A DNA stretch of 64,000 bases, taken from assembly GCA_030167125.1 (NCBI GenBank), contig CP126531.1:3016578-3080577 (forward strand), given 5' to 3'. The notes beneath the pieces are model-generated. The model saw nothing but the letters and a program-made list of their open reading frames with translations. It was not told the DNA's origin and made no database searches. This document shows positions 26,016 through 35,543 of this stretch, in pieces. This DNA comes from Rhodanobacteraceae bacterium (GTDB lineage: Bacteria > Pseudomonadota > Gammaproteobacteria > Xanthomonadales > Rhodanobacteraceae). Each line of letters opens with the position of its first letter. The stretch's first letter is position 1. A program made the position numbers and the translations under genes.

Positions 26016-26630
26016 TCAGTGCACCGACCCGAACTCGGAACCCGTGAAGTCGATCCGTGGCGGCTGCCCGGCGACATCCAGCAGCACCTGCGCGTAGGGC
26101 TCGTCGAAGCTAACCGTGGAAATCTCGTCCCAGCCGAAGAACGACGGTTCGCGCAGCCATTCCGCGTCCGGCGTGATTTCCTGCAACGTGAAGCCGTCGT
26201 CCTCGATGCCGAGCGGACGGCCGATGTAGCACACCTCGTGCTCGTCCTCGGTGTCCACGTGCACGCACATCACCGCCGCGTACTCGGCCGCGGCGCGCAC
26301 CACCTGGGTGATGTCGTCCAGCGGAAAATTCCGCGGCAGGCGCGGATGGACGTTGCGGATCGCCAGCGCCTTTTCGATGAACACCGCGTGGCTGTCCGGC
26401 GCTTCGACCTCGCTGACGTCGGCCAGCCGCATCGCGTACAAACCGTCGAAGCTGATCTGGTCGCCGACCACCCACATCAGCAGCCACTCCTTGCCGATGC
26501 CCGCAAGGTAGCCGCAGAAGCTGCCGTCCTCGATGTCGCCTCGCCACACCCGCACCAGTTCGCCGCGCTGCATCGCACCACGCAGCTTCGGGCGCGGACT
26601 CTCGGATTGGAATTTCAGAATCTTGCCCAT
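26016..26630 (-). CDS. Conserved hypothetical protein (204 aa)
   Basis: I do not recognise a named family. The protein is acidic, without signal peptide or membrane segment. It has two similar-looking beta-rich stretches: RVWRGDIEDGSFCGYLAGIG ... GLYAMRLADVSEV (residues about 27-77) and GFTLQEITPD ... FFGWDEISTVSFDEPYAQVL near the end, which could be SH3/Sm-like barrels. There is no catalytic signature. It lies between mprF and hslU on the same strand with gaps of 70 and 46 bases, so it might be read through from hslVU. Codon use and composition match the neighbours, and the clear ATG at 26630 supports a real gene. Confidence 0.75.
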   Translation of the reverse strand: MGKILKFQSESPRPKLRGAMQRGELVRVWRGDIEDGSFCGYLAGIGKEWLLMWVVGDQISFDGLYAMRLADVSEVEAPDSHAVFIEKALAIRNVHPRLPRNFPLDDITQVVRAAAEYAAVMCVHVDTEDEHEVCYIGRPLGIEDDGFTLQEITPDAEWLREPSFFGWDEISTVSFDEPYAQVLLDVAGQPPRIDFTGSEFGSVH

Positions 26631-26676
26631 GACAGCATTCTAGCGGGGGCAGCCAAGGACTGCCGGGCCGGTGCGC

Positions 26677-28020
26677 TCACAGTATGTATCGGGACAGGTC
26701 TTCGTTCGAAGCCAGATCCTTGAGGTTTTTATCCACGTATTCGGCGTCGATCGCGTATTTTTCGCCGCTTTTGTCTGCTGCTTCGAACGAGATCGATTCC
26801 AGTAGCCGCTCCATCACGGTCTGCAGGCGGCGGGCTCCGATGTTCTCGGTGCTTTCGTTCACCTTGAAGGCGACCTCGGCCAGCCGGGCGATGCCGTCGT
26901 CGGTGAATTCCAGCTTGACACCCTCGGTATCGAGCATCGCGGCGTACTGCTTGGTCAGCGCGTTGTGCGGCTCCTTCAGGATGCGCTCGAAATCCTTGAC
27001 CGACAACGCCGACAGCTCGACCCGGATCGGCAGGCGGCCCTGCAGCTCCGGGATCAGGTCGGATGGCTTGGCCATCGAGAACGCGCCCGAGGCGATGAAC
27101 AGCACGTGGTCGGTCTTAACCGGGCCGTACTTGGTCGAAACGGTCGAGCCTTCGACCAGCGGCAACAGGTCGCGCTGCACGCCTTCGCGCGAGACGCCCG
27201 CGCCGCCCCAGTCGCTGCGCTGCGCGACCTTGTCGATCTCGTCGATGAACACGATGCCGTTCTGTTCGCAGTTCTCGATCGCCTGCGCGCGCAACTCGTC
27301 ATCATTGAGCAGCTTGCCGGCTTCCTCGTCGATCAGCATCGGCCGCGCGGCCTTGATCTTCAATTTGCGTTTCTGGGTCTTGCCGCCGCCCATGCTCTGG
27401 AACATCGAGCTCAGTTGCTGCGACATCTCTTCCATGCCGGGCGGCGCCATGATCTGCACGCCTACGTTCATCGAAAACTCGAGTTCGATCTCGCGCTCGT
27501 CCAGCGCGCCTTCGCGCAACTGCTTGCGCAGCTTGCCGCGGGTGGACGAATCGGATTCTATTTTCTGCTGATCGCCCTGCTGGTCCCAGCCGCCGCTCTG
27601 CTCGCGGCGCGGCAGCAGCGCGTCGAGGATACGCTCGTCGGCGTGTTCCTCGGCTTGCGATTTCACGCGCTCCTTGGCCTGGTCGCGGGTGAGCTTGTAG
27701 GCGACGTCGGCGAGGTCGCGCACGATCGAATCGACGTCCTTGCCGACGTAGCCGACCTCGGTGAACTTGGTCGCTTCCACTTTCACGAACGGCGCTTTCG
27801 CCAGCGTCGCGAGACGCCGCGCGATCTCGGTCTTGCCGACGCCGGTCGGTCCGATCATCAGGATGTTCTTGGGCGTCACTTCGTTGCGAAATGAAGGCTC
27901 AAGCTGCATCCGCCGCCAGCGGTCGCGCAGCGCAATCGCCACCGCGCGCTTGGCGTTGTGTTGGCCGATGATGAAGCGGTCGAGTTCGTTGACGATTTCG
28001 CGGGGGGTGAGTTCAGACAT
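26677..28020 (-). CDS. hslU: ATP-dependent protease ATPase subunit HslU
   Basis: The 447-residue AAA+ unfoldase is full length: Walker A GPTGVGKT at 57-64, the GYVGKD pore motif, Walker [12 protein letters not shown], the [13 protein letters not shown] sensor region and the C-terminal LSRYIL that docks into HslV. The hexamer unfolds substrates for the HslV peptidase in the cytoplasm. Its ATG has no Shine-Dalgarno: the bases before it are a C-rich repeat (CCCCGGTCCCAAAC). Translation may depend on coupling from a 36-codon frame that spans the hslV-hslU gap (see that entry). Confidence 0.97.
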   Translation of the reverse strand: MSELTPREIVNELDRFIIGQHNAKRAVAIALRDRWRRMQLEPSFRNEVTPKNILMIGPTGVGKTEIARRLATLAKAPFVKVEATKFTEVGYVGKDVDSIVRDLADVAYKLTRDQAKERVKSQAEEHADERILDALLPRREQSGGWDQQGDQQKIESDSSTRGKLRKQLREGALDEREIELEFSMNVGVQIMAPPGMEEMSQQLSSMFQSMGGGKTQKRKLKIKAARPMLIDEEAGKLLNDDELRAQAIENCEQNGIVFIDEIDKVAQRSDWGGAGVSREGVQRDLLPLVEGSTVSTKYGPVKTDHVLFIASGAFSMAKPSDLIPELQGRLPIRVELSALSVKDFERILKEPHNALTKQYAAMLDTEGVKLEFTDDGIARLAEVAFKVNESTENIGARRLQTVMERLLESISFEAADKSGEKYAIDAEYVDKNLKDLASNEDLSRYIL

Positions 28021-28123
28021 GTTTGGGACCGGGGACTGGGGACCGGGGACCGGTCGAAACGGGCTTGGTGGCGGCGTGCAGGGTCTTGCGGGAATGGGAA
28101 TGCGGCAGCGTGGAAGCGGTCAT
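28013..28123 (-). CDS. 36-codon ORF linking hslV and hslU (possible coupling peptide)
   Basis: An ATG overlaps the hslV stop codon (ATGA, 4 bases), and the frame runs 36 codons to a TGA that lies inside the first three codons of hslU (8-base overlap). The peptide ([20 protein letters not shown], then a Pro-rich end from the repeat) resembles nothing I know. Its arrangement would let ribosomes pass from hslV to hslU, which lacks a ribosome binding site. It may be a chance frame; no independent evidence of translation is visible. Confidence 0.4.
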   Translation of the reverse strand: MTASTLPHSHSRKTLHAATKPVSTGPRSPVPGPKHV

Positions 28124-28159
28124 GGCGCTCCAGTCCCCGGTCCCTGGTCCCCGGTCCCC
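28025..28159. repeat. Inverted G-rich repeat in the hslV-hslU junction
   Basis: Bases 28025-28053 carry GGGACCGGGGACTGGGGACC on the plus strand, and 28130-28159 carry the complementary-type run CCAGTCCCCGGTCCC followed by TGGTCCCCGGTCCCC. The arms are imperfect inverted repeats about 76 bases apart. Each G-rich strand has four G-runs of three or four separated by 3-4 bases, a pattern that can form a G-quadruplex. In the transcript the upstream arm is G-rich and the arm beside the hslU start is C-rich, so they can pair. Confidence 0.8.
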
Positions 28160-28692
28160 AGCTCTTCGATCGTCACGTTGTGATTCGTATAGATGCAGAT
28201 GTCGCCGGCGATGCCAAGCGCCTTCTCGACGATCTGCCGCGCATCGAGGTCGGAGTTGTCCAGCAGCGCCTTGGCCGCGGCCTGCGCGTAGGGGCCGCCG
28301 GAACCGATCGCGATCAGCCCGTGCTCGGGTTCCAGCACGTCGCCGTTGCCGGAAATCAGCAGGGATGCGTCCTTGTCGGCCACGGCAAGCATCGCTTCGA
28401 GGCGGCCCAGGCGACGGTCGGTGCGCCACTCCTTGGCCAGTTCCACCGCGGCGCGGGTCAACTGGCCGTTGTGCTTGGCCAGCTTGTCCTCGAACAGCTC
28501 GAACAGGGTGAACGCATCGGCGGTGGCGCCCGCAAAACCTGCCAGCACGTTGGCGTCCTTGCCGAGCCGGCGGATCTTGCGCGCGTTGGCCTTGACCACC
28601 GTGTTGCCAAGCGTCACTTGGCCGTCGCCGCCCAGGACGACTTTGCCGAATCGGCGCACGGACAGGATGGTGGTGGCGTGAAAAGACTCCAT
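28120..28692 (-). CDS. hslV: ATP-dependent protease peptidase subunit HslV
   Basis: The protein has 190 residues with a six-residue propeptide before the catalytic Thr ([20 protein letters not shown]), so the active-site Thr is residue 7 before processing. [15 protein letters not shown] and [17 protein letters not shown] are family hallmarks. The dodecamer forms the proteolytic chamber capped by HslU. The C-terminus, after the usual TIEEL ending, continues as [12 protein letters not shown]; these residues come from the G-rich repeat at 28130-28159, so the tail is not family sequence. The divergent TonB-dependent receptor gene starts 280 bases away. Confidence 0.96.
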   Translation of the reverse strand: MESFHATTILSVRRFGKVVLGGDGQVTLGNTVVKANARKIRRLGKDANVLAGFAGATADAFTLFELFEDKLAKHNGQLTRAAVELAKEWRTDRRLGRLEAMLAVADKDASLLISGNGDVLEPEHGLIAIGSGGPYAQAAAKALLDNSDLDARQIVEKALGIAGDICIYTNHNVTIEELGTGDQGPGTGAP

Positions 28693-28972
28693 GGCGGCCT
28701 CTGGGCGGCGGGTAATGTCGTCCTAGGTGGGGGCGGCGATCGAGGATGGCAACCGTACGGGGAAGCGATCGGCTGTCCCGGCGCGCGCGCCGCATGCATG
28801 GCCGATGACACTTGCGTTGCACGAATTTTTGCGACCCGCTATGGTTAAATTGAAGTTAGCGGTTGGCGGGATCGCAGGGGGATGGTGCGCGACACGCGAG
28901 CGCGTCGCACCGGCGCGTCCGGAACGGCTCGGCGTGTGCGTTGACGTTGGTTGTATCCACCGGGAAGAACCC

Positions 28973-31813
28973 ATGAACCACAAAGTGAAACGCCTGTCAT
29001 TGGCCGTGCGTGTCGGCTTGACGGCCGGGCTGGTTGCAGTCGCCGGACTCGCGCAGGCGCAGCAAGCGCCAAGCAATCCTCCTTCGAACAACACCGATCA
29101 GTCGCAGAATCCCAAGACGCTGCAAACCGTGGTGGTCACCGGGTCGCTGATCCGGCGCGTGGATACCGAAACGGCCAGTCCGGTCACGATCATCGACCGC
29201 CAGAACATCACCAATTCCGGCAAGCCGACGCTGGGCGACGTATTGCAGCAGCTGCCGAGCATCGCGGGGAAGGCAACCAATCCGCAGAACAACTCCAACG
29301 GCGGCGGCATCGCCTCGCCGTTGACCGAAGGCGGCGACGGCGCCTCGCGTGTTTCGCTGCGCGGCCTCGGTACCAGCCGCACGCTGGTGCTGATCGACGG
29401 CCAGCGCATGCTCAATGCCGACATGAACCTGATTCCGCAGAACATGATCCAGCGGATCGACGTGCTGGCCGAGGGCGCTTCCACGGTGTACGGTTCGGAC
29501 GCCGTGGGCGGCGTGGTCAATATCCTGCTGCGCAATGATTTCAATGGCGCCGAAATCAGCTTGAACGACGGCATTTCCAGCCACGGCGACGGCCAGCGGC
29601 GTGGATTCAGCATGACCATGGGCCACAGCGGCGACAGGTACAACATCGTCGGCGGTCTCGATTACAACAAGTACGATGCCGTGCCTTCGACCCGGCGTGA
29701 TTTCTCGGCGCACCAGTTGTATCTGTCCAGCGGGTTGGTCAGCGTAGCGGGGTCCAGCTCAATCCCGACCGGCGCGGTGCAGGTTCCGCCGAACCTTGTC
29801 AGCCAATTCAACTGCAAGAAATCGCGCGGTCTCCCGAACGGAAATCTGACCCTGGCATCCGGCGATGGAACGAGTATCAGCGACTATCGCTGCTTCGTGT
29901 CCGGCGTGGACTCATACAACTACGCGGCCTACAACTACATCCAGGTCCAGCAGCAGCGCACCGACGGGTTCGTGCTTGGCAGCTTCAATCTGACGGACAA
30001 CGTCACGGCCTTCGTGGATGCGTTTTACAACCACACCTCGTCCGCCGGCCTGGATGCTTCGATCCCGATAGGTACGGGTGACGGTCTGGTCATCCCGGCC
30101 ACGGCGCCCTTCAATCCGTTCGGCGTCACCTTCAGCCAGAACAACGGCGGCTACGCCTTCCAGACACGTCTCACAGGCGTGGGCACCCGCTACCACCCCT
30201 ATGTCACCAGCACCGGGCAATTGATCGCCGGCCTGCGTGGCGCGGTCGGCCAGAGCAGCTGGAACTGGAACGTCAGCGTCAACTATGGCCACACCGAACG
30301 CACACAGACCGACGATAACGAGGTCTATATACCCGCGATGCAGGCGGCCATCGATGCCGGTGCCAACATTTTCGACCAGGCCGCCAACAGCGCCGCGCTT
30401 TCGGCAGGCGCAGTGAACGCGGTCTACCAGAAGAACGAAATCCAGCGGCAAATCAGCGCGAGTGCCAATGGCAACCTGTTCTCCCTGCCGGCGGGAGACG
30501 TGCAGTTGGCGGTGGGCGCCCTGTACCGCAAGGATTCGATGAACTACACGATCAACCCCCTGGCCTTGCTTGATCCTGCCACGGGGTTCTGCGAGCTCTC
30601 GCAGGAAGCCTGCGGATCGCCGGGCAGCGGCAAGGACAACGTCAAGGAAGCCTTCGCGGAGACCTTGATTCCGCTGTTGAAGGACATGCCAGGCGCGTAC
30701 AGGCTCGACCTTGACCTGGGCGTGCGTTACTCCGACTACAACACCGCCGGCTCGACCACCAACGGCAAGGTCGCGGTCGAATGGCGTCCGATCCAGGACC
30801 TGCTGGTGCGCGGCACGATTTCGCAGGTATTCCGGGCTCCGAATCTCGACGACCTGTATGACGGGCGCTCCCTGGTCCAGCCGACCTTGAACGATCCATG
30901 TGGCGGACTCAGCGCAGCCGAACTCGCGCAACACTCCAATGCTTGCCAGTACGTGCCAGTCAATTGGCCCGCTCCTACCGGGCAGGTCAATACGTATTAC
31001 TCGGGCGCCAGCGCGTTGGGGATCAACCTGAAGCCGGAACATGGCAAGTCGGTCGATTTCGGGCTGGTCTACAACCCGAGCTGGGCGCCCGGTTTGAACA
31101 CCAGCCTCGATTTCTGGCACATCTACCTCTATGACACCCTGGTGGCGATCGATGGACGTACCGTGGTCAGCGCCTGTTTTGACAACAATGCAAGCCCGCT
31201 CTGCCCGTATATCCATCGCTTCGACAACACCACGACACAACCCGGCAACATCCGCGTGATCGATGCGCCGGTTTTGAACCTCGGTACCTTGAGTACCAGC
31301 GGCATCGATTTCACGGCCAACTACAAGCTTCCGCACTTTGACCTGGGCGGGTTCAACCCGGGCGACTTCAAGCTGGGGCTGGCGACCAGCTACATCGCCA
31401 CCTTCAACAACAATGCGACGCCGGGCAACCCCGGTTCGACGGTCGACAAACTGGCCGGCACATGGAATGCGCAGTTCGGCAATATCGCGCGCTGGCGTGC
31501 GACGGCCACGATCGGCTGGAACCGGGGACAGTGGGATGCGCAATGGCGCACGCGCTACATAAGTGCGGTGACGGCGCTCAACGTCGATGCTGCCATCGCC
31601 AATTACAACATTCCGCTTGCCTCGGTGGTCTACAGCGACGCCCAGCTTGGCTATGCGGTGCCGTCCATCCATACCCGTTTCGACGTGGGCGTGGACAACC
31701 TGTTCGACAGGAGACCGCCGTTGCTGTACCAGAACGGCCAGGCCAATACAGACTCGAACACGTACGACACGATGGGCCGCTACTACTGGGCGAGGGCGAC
31801 GTTGAAGTTCTGA
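28973..31813 (+). CDS. TonB-dependent receptor (outer membrane)
   Basis: The 946-residue protein has a signal peptide ending ...AGLAQAQ (about residue 30), a TonB-box-like start (LQTVVVTGSLIRR), a plug domain (LGDVLQQLPSIAG, RVSLRGLGTSRTLVLIDGQR, TVYGSDAVGGVVNILLR) and a 22-strand barrel ending in an aromatic residue (YYWARATLKF). It resembles the large receptors of Xanthomonadales and Sphingomonads (oar/carbohydrate or peptide type) rather than siderophore receptors, so the substrate is open. GGGAAGAA precedes ATG 28973. A strong terminator follows, and the TPR-sulfotransferase gene lies just beyond. Confidence 0.93.
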   Translation: MNHKVKRLSLAVRVGLTAGLVAVAGLAQAQQAPSNPPSNNTDQSQNPKTLQTVVVTGSLIRRVDTETASPVTIIDRQNITNSGKPTLGDVLQQLPSIAGKATNPQNNSNGGGIASPLTEGGDGASRVSLRGLGTSRTLVLIDGQRMLNADMNLIPQNMIQRIDVLAEGASTVYGSDAVGGVVNILLRNDFNGAEISLNDGISSHGDGQRRGFSMTMGHSGDRYNIVGGLDYNKYDAVPSTRRDFSAHQLYLSSGLVSVAGSSSIPTGAVQVPPNLVSQFNCKKSRGLPNGNLTLASGDGTSISDYRCFVSGVDSYNYAAYNYIQVQQQRTDGFVLGSFNLTDNVTAFVDAFYNHTSSAGLDASIPIGTGDGLVIPATAPFNPFGVTFSQNNGGYAFQTRLTGVGTRYHPYVTSTGQLIAGLRGAVGQSSWNWNVSVNYGHTERTQTDDNEVYIPAMQAAIDAGANIFDQAANSAALSAGAVNAVYQKNEIQRQISASANGNLFSLPAGDVQLAVGALYRKDSMNYTINPLALLDPATGFCELSQEACGSPGSGKDNVKEAFAETLIPLLKDMPGAYRLDLDLGVRYSDYNTAGSTTNGKVAVEWRPIQDLLVRGTISQVFRAPNLDDLYDGRSLVQPTLNDPCGGLSAAELAQHSNACQYVPVNWPAPTGQVNTYYSGASALGINLKPEHGKSVDFGLVYNPSWAPGLNTSLDFWHIYLYDTLVAIDGRTVVSACFDNNASPLCPYIHRFDNTTTQPGNIRVIDAPVLNLGTLSTSGIDFTANYKLPHFDLGGFNPGDFKLGLATSYIATFNNNATPGNPGSTVDKLAGTWNAQFGNIARWRATATIGWNRGQWDAQWRTRYISAVTALNVDAAIANYNIPLASVVYSDAQLGYAVPSIHTRFDVGVDNLFDRRPPLLYQNGQANTDSNTYDTMGRYYWARATLKF

Positions 31814-31837
31814 GCAGATGGGTCCAGTGGACAAGAC

Positions 31838-31866
31838 AAGGGCGCCGCGTGAGCGGCGCCCTTTTT
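31838..31866 (+). terminator. Rho-independent terminator after the TonB-dependent receptor gene
   Basis: An 11-bp perfect stem AAGGGCGCCGC / GCGGCGCCCTT with a GTGA loop is followed by TTTTTC. The next gene starts 42 bases downstream. Confidence 0.92.
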
Positions 31867-31907
31867 CTTGGCTACACTCGAATGCTCCGCGCAACGGATT
31901 CGATTGC

Positions 31908-33770
31908 ATGCCGACGTCTGCCGACGACCTTGCCCGAGCCATGGCGGCTGCATGGAATGCAGGCGAACCCGAACGGGTTGTCGGGCTGGCGCAAAGTGCA
32001 CTTCCGACGGCCTCTGAATCCGAACCGGTGCTCGCGTTGCTGGGCCTGGCGTCGCAGCAAACCGGGCGCCATGCGGAGGCCATGGAAATCTTCGCGCGCT
32101 TGTCCCGGATGCGTCCGGATGTTTCCGCGTACTGGAACAATCTCGGCGTGGCGAGTCGCCACGCGGGTAATCTGGCGGCATCCGAGCAGGCGCTGCTGAA
32201 AGCCAGGTCGCTGGCGCCCGGTGATGCCGAGGTGCTCTACAACCTGGGTCTGCTTTACATCCAGCAGCAGCGCTGGTCGGCGGCGCGCGAAGTGCTGCTG
32301 GATGCAGTGCAACTTGTGCCGCGATTCGTCGAAGCGCGCCTCGAGGCCGCCCACGCCTGCCACGTCTGCGGAAACATCGAAACCGAGGAGGCGATGCTCG
32401 AAGGCGCCGCCGACTGGCCGCCGCAGTCCGCGGAGCGGGCGCTGGTTCTCGCGTCGATCTTGTCCGGATTGGGGCGCCTGGAAACCGCGCTGAAGGTGTT
32501 GGCGCAGGCGCGTCTTCCGGAAGGCGCGGCGGCCGAGGCGATGGCGCTTCGCATCACCGCGCAACGCGTGGCCTTGCACGAGCGCAACAACCAACTCGAC
32601 GAGGCGCACCGCGAGTTGCAACGCCTGCCGCTGGACGCGCTCGATGCATTGCCGGCCGAGGCCATCGACGCACGCATCGATGTCTGGCGCGCGCATGCGG
32701 CGATGGCGATGCGCGAGCGGCGCTACGGCGACGCAGCCGCGCTCTATCGGCGCGTGCTGGACATCGCCAGGGATGCGGAGATCGTGTCGATCGCTGCCTT
32801 CGGGCTGGCGTCCGCGTGCGACCGGTTGGCGCAGTACGGCGATGCATGGGCGGCGCTCGACGTTGCGCATGCGAAGCAGATGGAGATCGCACGCCAGGCG
32901 ACGCCGGAGTTGCCGGCGCTGGAAGGCCAGCCCTTGCCGATGGTGGCGCGCACCGTCGACGCGCAGACGTACGCGAGATGGCGACCGCTGGCGAGCCCGT
33001 CTATGTTGCGCAGCCCGGTGTTCGTGATCGGTTTCCCGCGTTCGGGAACCACGTTGCTCGAACAGATGCTCGACGCGCATCCGGACTTCCGTTCGATGGA
33101 CGAGCGCGGCTACGTGTACCAACTGATCGAACGGATGGAACGCGTGGGGCAGCGCTATCCGCCCGACCTCGCCGATCTTTCCCAAGACGATGCCGACCAG
33201 CTGCGCGCGGTTTACTGGCGGCTGGTCGGACACACGTTGCCCGATCTTGGACGACATCGGCTGGTCGACAAGAATCCGCTGAACATGCTGTGCCTGCCGA
33301 TGATCCTGCGCTTGTTTCCGGACGCGCGGATCATCCTGTGCATCCGGCACCCGTGCGACGTGCTGCTGAGTTGCAGCATGCAGGCGTTCCGCTCGCCCGC
33401 GTTCCGGACGATGTGCTCGTCATTGCCGCGGCTCGCGCGCGGTTACGCGGAAGCGTTCGAACAATGCTGCCACCACATCGAAGTTTTCAAGCCGCACGTG
33501 CTGGAGTGGCGCTACGAATCCGTGGTCGGGGATTTCGATGCGGCGGTCGCGCGTCTCGGAGCATTCCTGGAAGTCGCGGATGCATCACCGTTCGCGGATT
33601 TCGCTGCGCATGCACGCGACAAGCAGTTCATCGCCACGCCGAGCTACGCGCAGGTGACGCAACCCGTGAACGCTTCAGCGGTGGGGCGCTGGATGCATTA
33701 CCGCGAAAAGTTCGAGCCGGTGCTGCCGCTGTTGCGGCCGTGGGTCGGACGTTTCAAGTACAGCGTGTGA
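31908..33770 (+). CDS. TPR-containing sulfotransferase family protein
   Basis: The 620-residue protein has an N-terminal half of tetratricopeptide-like repeats (ALLGLASQQTGRHAEAMEIF, YWNNLGVASRHAGNLAASEQ, LYNLGLLYIQQQRWSAAREV) and a C-terminal PAPS-dependent sulfotransferase domain: the 5'-phosphosulfate loop GFPRSGTT at 375-382, a later ILCIRHPCDVLLSCSMQAF (3'-phosphate site) and FKPHVLEWRYESVV. No signal peptide is seen, so it is probably cytoplasmic. Such proteins often follow TonB-dependent receptors in this order of bacteria; the acceptor (peptide Tyr, glycan or lipid) is unknown. The start is the first in-frame ATG after the receptor terminator. Confidence 0.88.
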   Translation: MPTSADDLARAMAAAWNAGEPERVVGLAQSALPTASESEPVLALLGLASQQTGRHAEAMEIFARLSRMRPDVSAYWNNLGVASRHAGNLAASEQALLKARSLAPGDAEVLYNLGLLYIQQQRWSAAREVLLDAVQLVPRFVEARLEAAHACHVCGNIETEEAMLEGAADWPPQSAERALVLASILSGLGRLETALKVLAQARLPEGAAAEAMALRITAQRVALHERNNQLDEAHRELQRLPLDALDALPAEAIDARIDVWRAHAAMAMRERRYGDAAALYRRVLDIARDAEIVSIAAFGLASACDRLAQYGDAWAALDVAHAKQMEIARQATPELPALEGQPLPMVARTVDAQTYARWRPLASPSMLRSPVFVIGFPRSGTTLLEQMLDAHPDFRSMDERGYVYQLIERMERVGQRYPPDLADLSQDDADQLRAVYWRLVGHTLPDLGRHRLVDKNPLNMLCLPMILRLFPDARIILCIRHPCDVLLSCSMQAFRSPAFRTMCSSLPRLARGYAEAFEQCCHHIEVFKPHVLEWRYESVVGDFDAAVARLGAFLEVADASPFADFAAHARDKQFIATPSYAQVTQPVNASAVGRWMHYREKFEPVLPLLRPWVGRFKYSV

Positions 33771-33893
33771 CGGTTGAACAACGGGATCAGGGACGAGTGG
33801 TGAGGGCGCAAAGTCCGAATCCATCGCTAGGCCGGAGGGCACGGGAAAAAGCAGTGAAGCTCGCCAAAACTTTCGAGACAACGCCTCCGCCAC

Positions 33894-34796
33894 TCACCCC
33901 TCATGCCTGACTTTCCGCTTCGCGCGCGGATGCGCCGCGTCGTAGACCTTGGCGAGGTGCTGGAAATCGAGGTGCGTGTAGATTTGCGTGGTGCCGATGT
34001 CGGCGTGGCCCAAGAGTTCCTGCACCGCGCGCAGGTTGCCCGATGATTCCAGCAGGTGCGACGCACACGAGTGCCGCATCAGGTGCGGATAGACGCGCCG
34101 CCAGATGCCTTGCGAACGCGCGCGGCGCTTGATCGCGGCGCGCACCGCGCCCGGCGTCAGCGGCTGATCGCCGCGCCCTCGCAGGATCGGTGCTTCGGCA
34201 TCCGCGGCTTGCGATGCACGCAAGGCGGCCAGCGCTTCCAGCGCCATCCGGCCCACCGGCACGATGCGCGTCTTGTTGCCCTTGCCGGTGACGCGCAGCA
34301 AGCCTTGTTCCGGATCCAGGTCGCGCCAACGCGCGCCGCACAGTTCCGACACGCGCACGCCGCTGGAATACAGCAGCTCCAGCATCGCGCGGTCGCGCAG
34401 CGCCAGCGGATCGTCCGCGGTGATTTCGACCAGCGCCGCGGCTTCGTCCACGTCCAGCACTTCGGGCAGTTTGCGGCGTACCTTCGGCGAACGCACGCCC
34501 GCGGCCGGGTTGTTCAGGATTTTCCCTTCGCGCGCGAGGAAGCGGAAGAAGCTGCGGTACGCCGACAGCATCGCGCGCAGCGACGGCGGTGCCAGTCCGC
34601 GACGATGTTCGTTCGCGACCAGCGTCTGCACCTGTTCGCCGCGCAACTCGGTCCACGCTCCGAGTGAAAGCCCGTCGGCGAAACGCGTCAGCGCTTCCAG
34701 CGCGTGCGTGTAGTTGCGCAACGTGCCCGGCGAATAATGCCGCTCGACTTTCAGATAATCCAGGAACCGCGCGGCATCGGCGGCGAGACCGCTCAT
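33894..34796 (-). CDS. xerC: Tyrosine recombinase XerC
   Basis: The 300-residue protein has all active-site residues of the family: Arg148 (SSGVRVSEL), Lys172 (GKGNKTR), His238 and Arg241 (HLMRHSC), His264 (LLGHADIGTTQIYTH) and Tyr273. With XerD it resolves chromosome dimers at dif during division. It follows DUF484 with one base between stop and start, in the order lptM-dapF-DUF484-xerC found across gammaproteobacteria, which identifies it as the housekeeping XerC rather than an integrase. No attachment site is visible nearby. Confidence 0.96.
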   Translation of the reverse strand: MSGLAADAARFLDYLKVERHYSPGTLRNYTHALEALTRFADGLSLGAWTELRGEQVQTLVANEHRRGLAPPSLRAMLSAYRSFFRFLAREGKILNNPAAGVRSPKVRRKLPEVLDVDEAAALVEITADDPLALRDRAMLELLYSSGVRVSELCGARWRDLDPEQGLLRVTGKGNKTRIVPVGRMALEALAALRASQAADAEAPILRGRGDQPLTPGAVRAAIKRRARSQGIWRRVYPHLMRHSCASHLLESSGNLRAVQELLGHADIGTTQIYTHLDFQHLAKVYDAAHPRAKRKVRHEG

Positions 34797-34797
34797 T

Positions 34798-35484
34798 TCA
34801 CGCCATCGCTGGATAACGCGCGATCGCGGCATCCAGCGCCTGCGCGATCAGTTTCAGGAACAGCGTGCCGATGCCGGGATGGAAACGGTTGGGATCTTCG
34901 CTGCCGATCGCGAGCATGCCCTCGTCGCCGATCTTCAGCAGCGCCGCCGAATGCACCCTTCCGGCGTCGGCGCCGAACAGACGGTCAAGCTTGTCCTGCG
35001 CCAGCCTGCCGCACGCGGGTTCGCCGCGCGCGAGGAAATCCGTGAACATCGGCAGCGCCTGCTTGCCCGCGGGGACGCAGACCAGCCAATCCGCGCGCGG
35101 CAAATCGGCCCCGTCGCGGAACAACAGCACGCGCACCAGGTCGGAGTGGAAATCCTCGTTCAGTGCGCCGACGAAACTCTTCAGGACGTCCGGAAGATTG
35201 TCGTCGCGCAGCAGGCCGATGGTGAGCGTATGCACGCGCACCATCAGTTGTTCGTTGTCGCCGGCGATCGCCACCAGTTCCGCCAGCCTGTCGTTCAACT
35301 CGCGGTTGCGCGCGCGCAGCGCTTCGAGCTGGTAGGCCGCGAGCGACGCGGCGGGACCATTCTCGCGCGGCATCACCAGCTCGGTGGCGACATCCGGGAA
35401 ATGTTCGAGGAAGCGCGGGTGCTGGCGCAGGTATTCGGCGATGTCCATCGCTTCGAGGCTTTGCTTCAGGGTCAGGTCGGCCAT
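34798..35484 (-). CDS. DUF484 family protein
   Basis: The 228-residue protein starts MADLTLKQSLEAMDIAEYLR, contains a short coiled coil (LEALRARNRELNDRLAELVA) and a GAF-like C-terminal domain (VRVLLFRDGADLPRADW, AALLKIGDEGMLAIGSEDPN). DUF484 proteins are almost always encoded beside xerC and dapF, with no proven role. CCGGAG 7 bases upstream favours ATG 35484 over a GTG/ATG further out. It nearly abuts xerC. Confidence 0.93.
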   Translation of the reverse strand: MADLTLKQSLEAMDIAEYLRQHPRFLEHFPDVATELVMPRENGPAASLAAYQLEALRARNRELNDRLAELVAIAGDNEQLMVRVHTLTIGLLRDDNLPDVLKSFVGALNEDFHSDLVRVLLFRDGADLPRADWLVCVPAGKQALPMFTDFLARGEPACGRLAQDKLDRLFGADAGRVHSAALLKIGDEGMLAIGSEDPNRFHPGIGTLFLKLIAQALDAAIARYPAMA

Positions 35485-35543
35485 GCTGGGCTCCGGTGGC
35501 ATGCGCGCAGTGTGGTGAGTTGCGCGCGTTCGTGCAATGCCGC

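Noticed and set aside
23753..26047. 764-codon open frame antisense to mprF
   Set aside because: It has shadow composition (Arg/His/Gln-rich, no domain) and the sense strand encodes a complete MprF.
28693..28972. Heat-shock (sigma-32) promoter for hslV in the divergent gap
   Set aside because: A CCCCAC-like word is present, but no convincing -35 box lies at proper spacing, so I did not list it.
33894..34796. Integrase gene suggesting an island
   Set aside because: The lptM-dapF-DUF484-xerC order and full residue set identify the housekeeping XerC; no attachment site or direct repeat was found.
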